Positions 8,505 through 17,182 of a stretch of DNA of 64,000 nt are shown here, piece by piece. A model generated the notes under the pieces. That model worked only from the letters and a program-made list of their open reading frames with translations, had not been told where the DNA came from and did no database searches. The stretch's first letter is position 1. Each line of letters begins with the position of its first letter. This DNA comes from Robertmurraya korlensis (GTDB taxonomy: Bacteria; Bacillota; Bacilli; Bacillales; Cytobacillaceae): positions 186,001 to 250,000 of the forward strand of contig NZ_JAMBNS010000008.1 of the NCBI RefSeq assembly GCF_023715225.1, given 5' to 3'. The position numbers and the translations under genes are program-made.

Positions 8505-10508
8505 ATGAAAAAATTCATATGGCTCCTAATGGTTTGTAGTATCTTTATCCTAACAAGCTGTAACAAAGAGCCCGTACCTGAGGAGCAGTTCTCAACATAT
8601 GTAAAGCTTTGGAATGACCATAAATTTGAAGACATGTACGACTATCTTTCCGCAGAAGCAAAGGACAGTATAAATAAGAAAGAGTTTGTCGAACGCTACA
8701 AGAAAATATACAGTGATCTTGTAATCACCGATCTTAAAGTCACTTACGAAAAACCAAAGGAAGCAAAGGAACGAGATAAAAAGGTCACAGAGGTAAGTCT
8801 TCCTTTTACCGTTAGCATGAATAGTATTGCAGGTGAGATTGCCTTTGAGCATGATGCACGGTTAACGAAGGAAGAAAGAGAAGATAGTACAGACTGGTAT
8901 CTTAACTGGGACACTACATATATTTTCCCTGAGTTGGACGAAGGAGATAAGGTGGGAATCAACACCGTCACTCCAACACGTGGAGAAATCCTAGATCGCA
9001 ATGGCTTAGAGCTAGCCACTACTGGAACCGCTCTCGAGATGGGGCTAGTACCTAAGGACATTGAAGGGCAGGAAGCTGCGGTCATTGAACAGCTTTCCAC
9101 TGTCTTAGCGATGACGAAAGAAAGCATTGAAAAAGCCTTGAATGCTAGCTGGGTCCAACCTGATTATTTTGTCCCAATAAAGACCATCTCCGAAAGTGAT
9201 ACGGAGCTGAGGGCAAAGCTAGCTCAAATACCAGGTGTGCAGAAGAAAACAGTGGAAGCCCGTGTGTATCCATTTGGGGAAGCTGCTGCTCACTTAATAG
9301 GGTACGTGGGACCCATTACAGCGGAGGAGCTGGAAGAACAAGAGCCTGGAAGCTACTCCGCCAATGATGTAATTGGGAAAAGAGGACTGGAGCAGGTTCT
9401 TGAAAAACGTCTAAAAGGAGAACAAGGAGTGCAAATCCTTATTCAAAAGGAGGACGGAACAGAAACCGTATTGACAGAAAAACCCGTGAAAAATGGAGAA
9501 AATATCAAGCTTACGATTGATGGAGCAGTTCAAAAGGACATGTACACTCAGTTAAAAGGGGAAGCAGGAACGGGTGCGGCTATTCACCCAACAACCGGGG
9601 AAACTCTTGCGCTTGTGAGCAGCCCAAGCTTTGATCCGAATAAGCTAACCCTTGGAGCTACAGCCGCTGATTGGAAAGCATTAGAGGAGGACCCGAAGCA
9701 GCCACTTTTAAATCGTTTCAAGGCAAACTTTTCTCCAGGGTCAGTAATCAAGCCAGTAACAGCAGCCATTGCCCTCCAGGCAGGAACAACGGACTGGCAA
9801 AAGACGATACAAGTTAGTGGTAAGAAGTGGCAGAAGGATTCCTCTTGGGGGAGCTATTACGTAACGAGGGTGACTGATCCAGGTGCTCCTGTTGCTATGG
9901 ATGATGCGTTGCTTTACTCAGATAATATCTATTTCGCACAAACCGCACTAGAATTAGGAAGGGAGAAGTTTGAACAAGGTCTCAAGAACTTTGGGTTTGA
10001 GGAGGAAGTTGACTTCCTATTCCCGTTAGAAACCTCTACTTTTGGAAAAATGGATTCAAATATTCAAGTAGCTGATTCAGGTTATGGTCAAGGCCAGCTT
10101 GAAATGAATGTCCTTCATTTAGCAAGTGCGTATACGATGCTCGTCAATAATGGAAATATGATTAAGCCCACACTTCTCTTGGATGATGAGAAAAGCCAGG
10201 TATGGAAATCCTCCTTAGTAAGTGAGGAACATATCACGAAATTAAACCAAGCCTTAACACAAGTAGTTGAAAATCCAAGGGGTACTGCCCATGCAGCAAA
10301 AATAGAAGGCTACCCGTTAGCTGGAAAAACAGGTACAGCTGAATTTAAGGAAAAACAAACGGAAGCTGGAAAAGAAAATGGCTGGTTTGTTGCCTATAAC
10401 ACGAACAACCCGAGTCTTCTTGTCGCCATGATGATTGAACATGTCGAGGGGAGAGGAGGTTCTAAGGTTGTCGTTGACAAGGTAAAGAAAGTGTTCAAAC
10501 CAGAATAA
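8505..10508 (+). CDS. pbpC: Class B penicillin-binding lipoprotein, PBP3-like transpeptidase
   Basis: D,D-transpeptidase of 667 residues for peptidoglycan cross-linking. The signal peptide has a lipobox with Cys19 (LTSC). An NTF2-like MecA_N domain spans about residues 22-140. The dimerisation domain contains TPTRGEILDRNG. The penicillin-binding domain has all three motifs: Ser413-Val-Ile-Lys416, Ser472-Asp-Asn474 and Lys608-Thr-Gly. The length is as expected for B. subtilis PBP3 (668 residues), which belongs to the same low-affinity subgroup as PBP2a. It starts with ATG after GAGGAGGAG. It is transcribed divergently from the sortase operon. Confidence 0.92.
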   Translation: MKKFIWLLMVCSIFILTSCNKEPVPEEQFSTYVKLWNDHKFEDMYDYLSAEAKDSINKKEFVERYKKIYSDLVITDLKVTYEKPKEAKERDKKVTEVSLPFTVSMNSIAGEIAFEHDARLTKEEREDSTDWYLNWDTTYIFPELDEGDKVGINTVTPTRGEILDRNGLELATTGTALEMGLVPKDIEGQEAAVIEQLSTVLAMTKESIEKALNASWVQPDYFVPIKTISESDTELRAKLAQIPGVQKKTVEARVYPFGEAAAHLIGYVGPITAEELEEQEPGSYSANDVIGKRGLEQVLEKRLKGEQGVQILIQKEDGTETVLTEKPVKNGENIKLTIDGAVQKDMYTQLKGEAGTGAAIHPTTGETLALVSSPSFDPNKLTLGATAADWKALEEDPKQPLLNRFKANFSPGSVIKPVTAAIALQAGTTDWQKTIQVSGKKWQKDSSWGSYYVTRVTDPGAPVAMDDALLYSDNIYFAQTALELGREKFEQGLKNFGFEEEVDFLFPLETSTFGKMDSNIQVADSGYGQGQLEMNVLHLASAYTMLVNNGNMIKPTLLLDDEKSQVWKSSLVSEEHITKLNQALTQVVENPRGTAHAAKIEGYPLAGKTGTAEFKEKQTEAGKENGWFVAYNTNNPSLLVAMMIEHVEGRGGSKVVVDKVKKVFKPE

Positions 10509-10514
10509 TGAGAG

Positions 10515-10538
10515 AACCTCTCCTACGAAGGAGGGGTT
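10515..10538 (+). promoter_or_regulatory. Hairpin enclosing the ribosome site of the VOC gene
   Basis: AACCTCTCCT pairs with AGGAGGGGTT (one T-G wobble) around an ACGA loop, starting seven bases after the pbpC stop codon. The 3' arm is the only good ribosome site for the ATG at 10544. It could be a weak terminator of pbpC or could limit translation of the next gene; the short T-run makes termination doubtful. Confidence 0.55.
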
Positions 10539-10543
10539 TATAA

Positions 10544-10948
10544 ATGAAGGGAAGATTGGTAATGAACCTAAACAAGATTCATCATATCGCAATTATTTGC
10601 TCGAACTATGAGGTGTCAAAGAAGTTCTATGTAGATATTCTCGGTTTAACACCAAAAGCAGAGATATATAGAAAAGAAAGAGATTCGTATAAGCTAGATC
10701 TTGAAGTGAATGGTCAGTATCAAATCGAATTGTTTTCTTTCCCAAATCCACCGAAAAGACCTAGTTATCCGGAAGCAGCGGGGTTAAGACATCTTGCCTT
10801 TGAGGTAGAGGAAATAGAGGAAGCGGTTTTGGAGTTAAAGGATAAAGGAATTGATATTGAACCCATTCGTATAGATGAGTTTACCGATAAAAAGTTTACT
10901 TTCTTTGTTGATCCGGATGGGCTGCCAATTGAATTGTATGAGAGATAA
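10544..10948 (+). CDS. VOC-family (glyoxalase/dioxygenase superfamily) protein, YaeR/GloA2-like
   Basis: Protein of 134 residues with the paired beta-alpha-beta-beta-beta fold of glyoxalase-I-like metal enzymes. Visible ligand positions are HH in KIHHIAII, Glu in the QIELF strand, His in LRHLAFEV and Glu in GLPIELYE. This matches the small YaeR-type subgroup of unknown substrate. The first ATG is preferred because GGAGGGG lies at the right distance; a second ATG six codons on is possible. It follows pbpC by 35 bases. Confidence 0.82.
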   Translation: MKGRLVMNLNKIHHIAIICSNYEVSKKFYVDILGLTPKAEIYRKERDSYKLDLEVNGQYQIELFSFPNPPKRPSYPEAAGLRHLAFEVEEIEEAVLELKDKGIDIEPIRIDEFTDKKFTFFVDPDGLPIELYER

Positions 10949-10980
10949 AAACTGTTTAAGGCACTTGAAAATATAAAAAA

Positions 10981-11012
10981 AGCTTGTAGAGAAAACACTG
11001 TCTCTACAAGCT
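10981..11012 (-). terminator. Terminator of the subtilase gene
   Basis: Perfect 12-bp stem (AGCTTGTAGAGA and its complement) with an 8-base loop. A run of T follows on the minus strand. Confidence 0.92.
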
Positions 11013-11018
11013 TGCTAT

Positions 11019-13121
11019 TTAACGTTTGATAAACGGTAATGATGTGGAACCAGGTGCTTGCCCACCCTTTGAAACTAGAAGGATTTCTATAGCTTCCAAC
11101 CGTTTGGATAACCCTGCAGACCCTGAGACTTGCCCGTTTTTTGCCCACCCTAACCAACCAAAGCTTTGGGCATGAACACGATAGTATACATCATAGTAAT
11201 TAGCCAATTCACCAGTTAATTGAATTTTAATGGCTTCCATTCGCTTACCTTGTCCTAATGTCCCGGATATTGTTCCATTGGATACATTATTTAGCCATCC
11301 AATACCTTGAACATGAGTCGAATACGTAATAGAACCACTATAAGGGGCATTTTGCAAATGAATCTTAATGGCTTCTAATCGTTTGGATTGTCCCACCGTT
11401 CCACTTAGTGCCCCATCTTTAACATACTCAAGCCAGCCATATGTTTGAACATGTGTGGTGTAATTTATGGTAGGTTTAGTCACAAAAGCTCTATCAGTGG
11501 ACCCTGGTGCTTGTCCACCTTTTTTAACTAAAACAATCTCAATGGCTTCCAATCGCTTGGAAAGGCCCTCAGTCCCTGAGGCTTGCCCGTTTTTCGCCCA
11601 TCCTAACCAACCAAAGCTTTGTGCATGAACTCGGTAATAAAGGTCATAATAATTAGCAATCTCTCCAGATAACTGTATTTTAATGGCTTCCATTCGCTTA
11701 CCTTGCCCTAATGTCCCGGATATTGTTCCATTGGATACATTATTTAGCCACCCAATACCTTGAACATGAGTCGAATACGTAATAGAACCACTATAAGGGT
11801 TATCTTTTGGTAAGCTAACTTTAATGGCTTCCATTCGTTTCGCTTGTCCTATTGTTCCACTTAATTCACCATTAGAAACAAAATCCAACCATCCATATGT
11901 CTGTACATGTGTTGAATAGCTAACAGATGGGCTTGTTACAGGGCTTAAATTTGATTGATAATAGATCATTCCATAACCATAATAAGGGTCTCTTCCCGTA
12001 ACACCTAAATCTTTTGTATGATTCCTAAGTAACGTTTTTAATTCACTATTTGTTACATTGGGTTGTTTCTCTTTTAAAAGGGCCAACATACCGGTGACAT
12101 GAGGCGTTGCTTGTGATGTACCACTTTCAATAGTATAATCCCCATTTTTATAAGTACTAATAATATTTTCACCAGGGGCTGAGAACTCTACTTCGTTACC
12201 AGTGGAAGAGAAGTTGCTTATATTTAAGGATTGATTGACGGATGAAACTCCAATGGTATTCGTAAACTTTGCAGGATAATTTACTGAATTCTGTAACCCA
12301 TCATTCCCGCTAGCTGCCACAATAATAATCCCGCTATTATAAGCTTTGTTAATCATTTGTTCAAATAGTTTACTATATTCAGAAGTACCTATACTTAGAT
12401 TTACAATATCCATTCCATTGGTAATAGACCAGTCCAACCCTTCCAAGATATCTTGAAGGTTACCGGACCCCGCTTTATCCAATACTTTAACAGCAAAAAG
12501 GTTAACACCTGGTGCAACCCCAGTAATATCTAACCCATTTACACTCGCAATATTAGGCTGGGCCGCAATAATACCGGAAACATGTGTCCCGTGTCCATTG
12601 TCATCTTGCCACGAATTTGTGTAATCCACCGTTGAGACTCCACCTGCGATAGTTAACTCTTTATGGCTGGCAATGCCTGTATCAAGTACGGCTACGTTGA
12701 CTCCAGCCCCCGTAAAACCGTCATTCCAGGATTCTCGAGCATTAGTTTCGTATATATTCCATGGAGTTCCACCTGTAGATGTAGCCATCGATGATTGTAA
12801 AGCTTTTAATGGTTCTATTTCTGTAATACTAAATGAGATGTTTTCTTCTATATAATCAATATTAGGGTTAGATTCTAACTGCTGTATTTCATCTTCTGTT
12901 ATAGTTACGGAAATTGCTGGAACTGTTTGAAACTCGTAGTCTACTTTTTCCGTTTCTTCTAATATATCTTCTTTCCCGTCTTCATTTTTATAAACAATAA
13001 TAACTTCCTTTTTTTCCTCGTTTGCCATTTCATCTGCTTTTACTAAGGAAGGATGATAGCCAGAAAAAAACATGAGGAGAAAGGAAAGAATAGTTAGCAA
13101 GGATGATTTAATTGGTTTCAT
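11019..13121 (-). CDS. Secreted S8 subtilisin-like protease with six ChW repeats
   Basis: Secreted serine protease of 700 residues. The signal peptide ends near residue 29. An inhibitor-I9-like propeptide runs to about residue 108. The peptidase S8 domain has Asp147 (VAVLDTGI), His177 (NGHGTHVSG), oxyanion Asn273 and Ser336 (SGTSQATPH). Six ChW repeats form the C-terminal third in order A-B-C-A-B-C. The chosen ATG has GGAGGG just upstream; an ATG seven codons earlier contains that site and is unlikely. Repeats 2 and 5 are almost identical in DNA, showing recent duplication or conversion. The array matches that of the amidase at the window start, so both enzymes probably bind the same surface target. 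Confidence 0.93.
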   Translation of the reverse strand: MKPIKSSLLTILSFLLMFFSGYHPSLVKADEMANEEKKEVIIVYKNEDGKEDILEETEKVDYEFQTVPAISVTITEDEIQQLESNPNIDYIEENISFSITEIEPLKALQSSMATSTGGTPWNIYETNARESWNDGFTGAGVNVAVLDTGIASHKELTIAGGVSTVDYTNSWQDDNGHGTHVSGIIAAQPNIASVNGLDITGVAPGVNLFAVKVLDKAGSGNLQDILEGLDWSITNGMDIVNLSIGTSEYSKLFEQMINKAYNSGIIIVAASGNDGLQNSVNYPAKFTNTIGVSSVNQSLNISNFSSTGNEVEFSAPGENIISTYKNGDYTIESGTSQATPHVTGMLALLKEKQPNVTNSELKTLLRNHTKDLGVTGRDPYYGYGMIYYQSNLSPVTSPSVSYSTHVQTYGWLDFVSNGELSGTIGQAKRMEAIKVSLPKDNPYSGSITYSTHVQGIGWLNNVSNGTISGTLGQGKRMEAIKIQLSGEIANYYDLYYRVHAQSFGWLGWAKNGQASGTEGLSKRLEAIEIVLVKKGGQAPGSTDRAFVTKPTINYTTHVQTYGWLEYVKDGALSGTVGQSKRLEAIKIHLQNAPYSGSITYSTHVQGIGWLNNVSNGTISGTLGQGKRMEAIKIQLTGELANYYDVYYRVHAQSFGWLGWAKNGQVSGSAGLSKRLEAIEILLVSKGGQAPGSTSLPFIKR

Positions 13122-13230
13122 TTGCAATTTCCCTCCATTCATATAAAATTCTAGAAATAAGTCTAAATTTTATTAATAAAATGATCTTTAAAGTGGAAAA
13201 CTTAGATACAAAGACTAGAATAAAGGCATT

Positions 13231-13269
13231 AAAAAAGCCTGTAAAGAAATAAAAATTTCCTCTACAAGC
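13231..13269 (-). terminator. Terminator of the small secreted protein gene
   Basis: On the minus strand, GCTTGTAGAGGAAAT pairs imperfectly with ATTTCTTTACAGGC. Six T follow. Confidence 0.8.
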
Positions 13270-13293
13270 AGCACAAACAAAAAAGCGAGTGTA

Positions 13294-13617
13294 TTAAAGC
13301 ATAACAATAGGAGGGTCTATTCCTAAAACAGGTTGACCATTAATAGTTAACCAAATATAGTAGTGGTCAATTTCAGTCTTTAGAATGGTCTCTAACTTGG
13401 CAATGAATGCTTCTTGAATCTCAAAAGACATTTGGGCAGTTTCTTCTCCAAGAGGAATATTCTTTAATCCAAGTAAATCGGCAGCCGCACGAGCTTGCTC
13501 AGGGGTTACTTCAATATACTTGTCGTACTCAGATAAATAAGCTGCTTTAGCAGGTGCAACGGAAATGCTTATTGCAAAGATTAAAACTGCTACGAAAGAT
13601 AATACTAATTTTTTCAC
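13294..13617 (-). CDS. Small secreted protein of unknown function
   Basis: Protein of 107 residues with a clear signal peptide (MKKLVLSFVAVLIFA..., predicted cut after AKAA). The acidic helical domain contains PEQARAAADLLGL, which resembles no enzyme motif I know, and the protein ends in DPPIVML. Its GTG start overlaps the stop codon of the HD-GYP gene by four bases and has AGGAG inside that gene, so the two are coupled. Family not recognised. Confidence 0.7.
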   Translation of the reverse strand: MKKLVLSFVAVLIFAISISVAPAKAAYLSEYDKYIEVTPEQARAAADLLGLKNIPLGEETAQMSFEIQEAFIAKLETILKTEIDHYYIWLTINGQPVLGIDPPIVML

Positions 13618-14531
13618 TGTTCTTTCACTCCTAATATAGTATCTTTTAATTCTATAAACTTATCAACAACGTCAGGATGGTACATGGTTCCACGACATCG
13701 TAATAACTCATTAAACGCGTAATCTGGTGTTCTTCTATCTTGATAGACTCGATCTGTCGTCATGGCATCATAGGAATCTACAACAGAAATAATAGAAGCT
13801 TCTATAGTGATCTCGTCACCTGCTAATCCCTTCGGATACCCCTTTCCATCATAACGTTCATGATGCTGTTCAACAACAATCCCTGCTGATCCAACAATAG
13901 GTATAGAGGATTCCTCTAATAACTCTCGACCATAGGTAGGGTGTTTTTTCATGGTTTCCCATTCTTCAGGCGTTAGCTTTCCAGGTTTCTTAAGAATTTC
14001 ATCAGGTATCTTAATCTTACCAATATCATGAAAAAAAGAGCCTAGATTTAATCTTAGTATCTGCTCTGGCTCAAGGTCAAAAGATTCTCCAAGAATCATG
14101 GAAAGCTTCGTAATCCTAGTACAGTGGTTCATGGTATACCCATCTTTAGCTTCAATTGCTCGAACCATCTCATGTAATTCCGTCACAGTTCTACTATATT
14201 GATAGAAAATAGGTTGTGATGAAACATATAAAAACTCTGTGGTACCGACAGCTTGAAAGGTATAGTGAGCCTTAACTGGATATCTGTGAAAGGAATCGCC
14301 AGGTTTTAGAGATTTTAAGCCACTATCTTCAGGAAAGGTCTTCAATTCCCCGTTAAGGACAATAAAATACTCTAATGCATTCCAGCCTTCTTCAGGACCT
14401 AGTGCCCAATTAGCTCCATGCTCTAGCTTATGATGTATAATTTCTGTTGTATTGCTAGAGGCTACCAATGATACTTGCAGTCCTTTTAGCTGGACTGTCT
14501 CTATAAAATCCTTTTCATTTATATTAATCAC
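13614..14531 (-). CDS. Cupin-like plus HD-GYP domain protein (probable c-di-GMP phosphodiesterase)
   Basis: Soluble protein of 305 residues. A cupin-like sensor domain (about residues 1-110, with LEYFIVLNGELK and LKPGDSF) is followed by an HD-GYP domain. Its metal motif is FFHDIGKIKIP, its second His pair is QHHERYDG and its signature is GKGYPKGL. HD-GYP enzymes hydrolyse c-di-GMP. Residues needed for activity look intact. The cupin fusion suggests control by a small ligand or pH, which is an inference. It is translationally coupled to a secreted protein. Confidence 0.88.
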   Translation of the reverse strand: MININEKDFIETVQLKGLQVSLVASSNTTEIIHHKLEHGANWALGPEEGWNALEYFIVLNGELKTFPEDSGLKSLKPGDSFHRYPVKAHYTFQAVGTTEFLYVSSQPIFYQYSRTVTELHEMVRAIEAKDGYTMNHCTRITKLSMILGESFDLEPEQILRLNLGSFFHDIGKIKIPDEILKKPGKLTPEEWETMKKHPTYGRELLEESSIPIVGSAGIVVEQHHERYDGKGYPKGLAGDEITIEASIISVVDSYDAMTTDRVYQDRRTPDYAFNELLRCRGTMYHPDVVDKFIELKDTILGVKEQ

Positions 14532-14740
14532 TGAGAATCCTCATTTCTAGTAAAAAATACGTCTGCTACTATATAACATCGGAGAAGATTCCTATTTTTT
14601 AATAGCTAATTTTAAAAAACTTCCAATCTACTAGGAAAAAACAATCATAAATCCATTATATAGAAAATGTTTGATAGAGGAAAGTAGAAAAGTATTTCCT
14701 ATATAACTAATTTGTGAATATTCATATAATTTTTTGTATA

Positions 14741-14767
14741 AAAAACACCTCCAAGGATATTGGAGGT
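14741..14767 (-). terminator. Terminator of the LysM-NlpC/P60 gene
   Basis: An 8-bp stem, ACCTCCAA/TTGGAGGT. T-rich sequence follows on the minus strand. Confidence 0.82.
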
Positions 14768-14777
14768 TGATCGAAAT

Positions 14778-15794
14778 TTAATAAAATCTTTTATACCCGT
14801 CAAAGCGCTCTTTGTAATAGGTGTTGTTTAAGTTTGTAATAACGACTCCTTTAGCATCTGCATGAATAAACTCGTTATTACCTATATAGATTCCCATATG
14901 AGAGATTCCCGCTTTATATGTATTTTCAAAGAATAGTAGGTCTCCAACTTGTGGTTTGTCCACATAATAGGAGCGGCTATAGTATCCTTCTGCAGAGTAT
15001 CGGCCAATTTTTGTTCCAGCTTGGTTAAAGACATAATAAATGAAACCACTACAGTCAAATCCCTCAGGAGTGTTTCCTCCCCATACATACGGAATCCCAA
15101 GCAATGTTTTCGACGTCTCTACAACAGGGTCGACATTTGTAGTCGGACTAGTTTCTGGTGTAGCAGGAGTTGCCGTTTTACTAACTTTTAACTTTTGCCC
15201 TACATAGATCATATCTGATTGCAATCCGTTTAACGTTTTTAACTCCTGCACAGTAAGTTTGTACTGAGTAGCGATCTTTCCAAGGTAGTCCCCGCTTTTA
15301 ACAACATACTCGGCGGCCGTATTTTCCGCAACTGGAGTTGTAGGTGCGGAAGTAGACGGGGCAGGTGTAACAACAGGAGTACTTGTAGTATTACTAGGAT
15401 TTGAAACAATAAATTTCTGTCCTGGATATATTAGATCACTATTTTGATTGTTCCATTTTCGTAGATCGCTCAACGAAATTTTATACATGCTGGCAATTTT
15501 ACTTAGGCTATCTCCAGAAGCAACCGTGTGATACTTCACCTGTGTAACGGTTGGAGCTTGTACAGGTTGTGTAGGTGTGGTACTTTCATCCACCTTAAGA
15601 ACTTGATTGATATAAATCATATTGGAGGATAGATTATTTAAAGATTTAATAGCAGGGACAGTTGTATTGTATTTAGTAGCAATACGAGTAAGGGTGTCGC
15701 CTTTTTGTACGGTATATGTACTAGCTAGTGTATTGGTAGCAAAAGTAGAGGTTAATAGAACGGCAGAAGTAAGAGATACGACTTTTTTCTTCAT
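14778..15794 (-). CDS. Cell-wall D,L-endopeptidase with three LysM domains and NlpC/P60 domain
   Basis: Secreted peptidoglycan hydrolase of 338 residues, like LytE/LytF/CwlS. It has a signal peptide, then LysM domains at about residues 26-70, 87-131 and 163-206 (each with the VxxGDxLxxIA motif) separated by Thr/Pro/Ser linkers. The NlpC/P60 domain carries Cys in GFDCSGF, His in ISHMGIYIG and a third polar residue near FIHAD. It cuts the D-Glu to meso-Dap bond. The ATG follows AGGAGG. It is monocistronic. Confidence 0.93.
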   Translation of the reverse strand: MKKKVVSLTSAVLLTSTFATNTLASTYTVQKGDTLTRIATKYNTTVPAIKSLNNLSSNMIYINQVLKVDESTTPTQPVQAPTVTQVKYHTVASGDSLSKIASMYKISLSDLRKWNNQNSDLIYPGQKFIVSNPSNTTSTPVVTPAPSTSAPTTPVAENTAAEYVVKSGDYLGKIATQYKLTVQELKTLNGLQSDMIYVGQKLKVSKTATPATPETSPTTNVDPVVETSKTLLGIPYVWGGNTPEGFDCSGFIYYVFNQAGTKIGRYSAEGYYSRSYYVDKPQVGDLLFFENTYKAGISHMGIYIGNNEFIHADAKGVVITNLNNTYYKERFDGYKRFY

Positions 15795-16026
15795 TTTTTG
15801 ACAAATCCTCCTAATCTATAGAAATAATTAATTCTATCTTACCATATTGAGGCGGTGTAAAATGGGTATTTATCTATAATTAGGTAAAATGATCTATGAA
15901 AAATATAGTATAAAGCAAATTGAACTTTTAACGAACAGAAATTTCGCTATTAAAAACGAAATATATTTACAAATTCTGACGTAGGAGGTAAAATCAAGAA
16001 TATTGCAACAATTGGGAGGAGAAGTT

Positions 16027-16170
16027 TTGAATTCTGAATCCAAAAATAATGAGTTTCTAGAACTCATCCTCAAAATATATGAAAAAGGCTCAAAGCAGGA
16101 CGTGAAACTGCATCAATTAATAGAAGAAATAAAAAAGGACTTACAACCACTTGTAAAAATAAATAGATAA
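16027..16170 (+). CDS. Small acidic/helical protein, 47 residues
   Basis: Starts with TTG right after GGGAGGAG and encodes MNSESKNNEF...PLVKINR, a helical charged peptide with no signal or membrane segment. The strong ribosome site and codon pattern support a real gene; the family is not recognised. It lies alone between the LysM gene promoter and a terminator, on the strand opposite its neighbours. Confidence 0.6.
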   Translation: MNSESKNNEFLELILKIYEKGSKQDVKLHQLIEEIKKDLQPLVKINR

Positions 16171-16171
16171 C

Positions 16172-16199
16172 AAAAAACCTGCCGAATAAACGGCAGGTT
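16172..16199. terminator. Terminator between the small gene and the SGNH gene
   Basis: A 9-bp stem AACCTGCCG/CGGCAGGTT with loop AATAAA. The T-run is on the minus strand, so it mainly serves the SGNH hydrolase gene. Confidence 0.88.
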
Positions 16200-16201
16200 C
16201 C

Positions 16202-16984
16202 CTATTGTACAATAAACCGCTGAATGAAAAATTCGGCCCACACACGGTGACCTTCTTCATTTGGCTGATTGTCTTCATTTAAGTAATTTCGTACTTGCTC
16301 GGACATCGGATCGGGCCAGCTAGTCCAGTGATCAAGGTAAAGGATGTTATTTTCCTCAGCGAATGACTTCAATTCTTCTACTTGAGTTCTATACAGCTTA
16401 GGCTGATACAAAGGATTCGGTGGTTGAAGAATAAATGTTATATTCGGGTTGGCTGCTTTTACTTCGTTCATAACAGTTGTTATATATTCATGAGATTCTT
16501 CAATAGGAACGACAGCGTTATCGGTGAGAACAAAAGGTTCCCAAATAATCAGGTCCGCTTGTTTAGCCGCCCACTCCGCTTGCTTTCCTGCTGAAACAAA
16601 TTCGGCAGTTGTTTCAGAATAGGTGGTGGTTTCAATGGTCATTGCCTGTTCCCCATATGTAGCTAACAGGTCATTTTGAAATAGAGCTGTCCAAGAGGTT
16701 TCACCCTCACCCAACTGCTCGGAACCAACGATAAGAATATGATAAGGACGATTTTCAGCGAGTGCTGTTTGGAATTGTTGTTTTTCTCCTTCAGACCAAT
16801 TCGCAGCATGCTCCATCAGTGGATCTGTTTGGGCAAATGCTTCTGTCTCATCGTCATTAACGGCGGTAGCGTGATAGCTAGAACCATCTCCGGTTATTTC
16901 TATTTTCTTTTGCCAATGAAGGTTACCTAGGATTAATAGAACTAAGCATATGAAACCGACAAAAATAGTAAAAAAGGCTTTCAA
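16202..16984 (-). CDS. SGNH/GDSL-like hydrolase, membrane-anchored
   Basis: Protein of 260 residues with an N-terminal signal anchor followed by an SGNH-like domain. The block I motif reads IVGSEQLGEG rather than GDSL, with Ser as the candidate nucleophile. The C-terminal block NEEGHRVWAEFF supplies the usual His. Such proteins often sit beside exopolysaccharide loci and may deacetylate or de-esterify the polymer. That role is inferred from position: it is divergent from the eps operon across 198 bases. Confidence 0.78.
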   Translation of the reverse strand: MKAFFTIFVGFICLVLLILGNLHWQKKIEITGDGSSYHATAVNDDETEAFAQTDPLMEHAANWSEGEKQQFQTALAENRPYHILIVGSEQLGEGETSWTALFQNDLLATYGEQAMTIETTTYSETTAEFVSAGKQAEWAAKQADLIIWEPFVLTDNAVVPIEESHEYITTVMNEVKAANPNITFILQPPNPLYQPKLYRTQVEELKSFAEENNILYLDHWTSWPDPMSEQVRNYLNEDNQPNEEGHRVWAEFFIQRFIVQ

Positions 16985-17108
16985 TAGTATGTCACTCCTT
17001 TTTGTTTTTATTAATTATGGTTAATTTATCTAAAATACTATAATTTTACCAAAAAATCGTTATTATCAGAGATAAATAAGAGGAATCTTCTTCAAAATTA
17101 TATAAAGT

Positions 17109-17152
17109 ATGACAAAAAACGTCATTTTTCTCAACATGTTTTATGCTATAAT
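17109..17152 (+). promoter_or_regulatory. Probable eps promoter with inverted repeat
   Basis: A perfect -10 box TATAAT (17147-17152) lies 30 bases before the Wzz gene. No good -35 is present at 17-base spacing. Instead an inverted repeat ATGAC-N7-GTCAT lies at 17108-17124, where an activator or repressor could bind. Promoter position is likely; the regulator is unknown. Confidence 0.5.
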
Positions 17153-17182
17153 ACTAGAAGTTTTTCATTTTAGGAGGATACG

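Noticed and set aside
8592-9127. Minus-strand frames opposite pbpC
   Set aside because: Shadows of a gene with complete PBP motifs.
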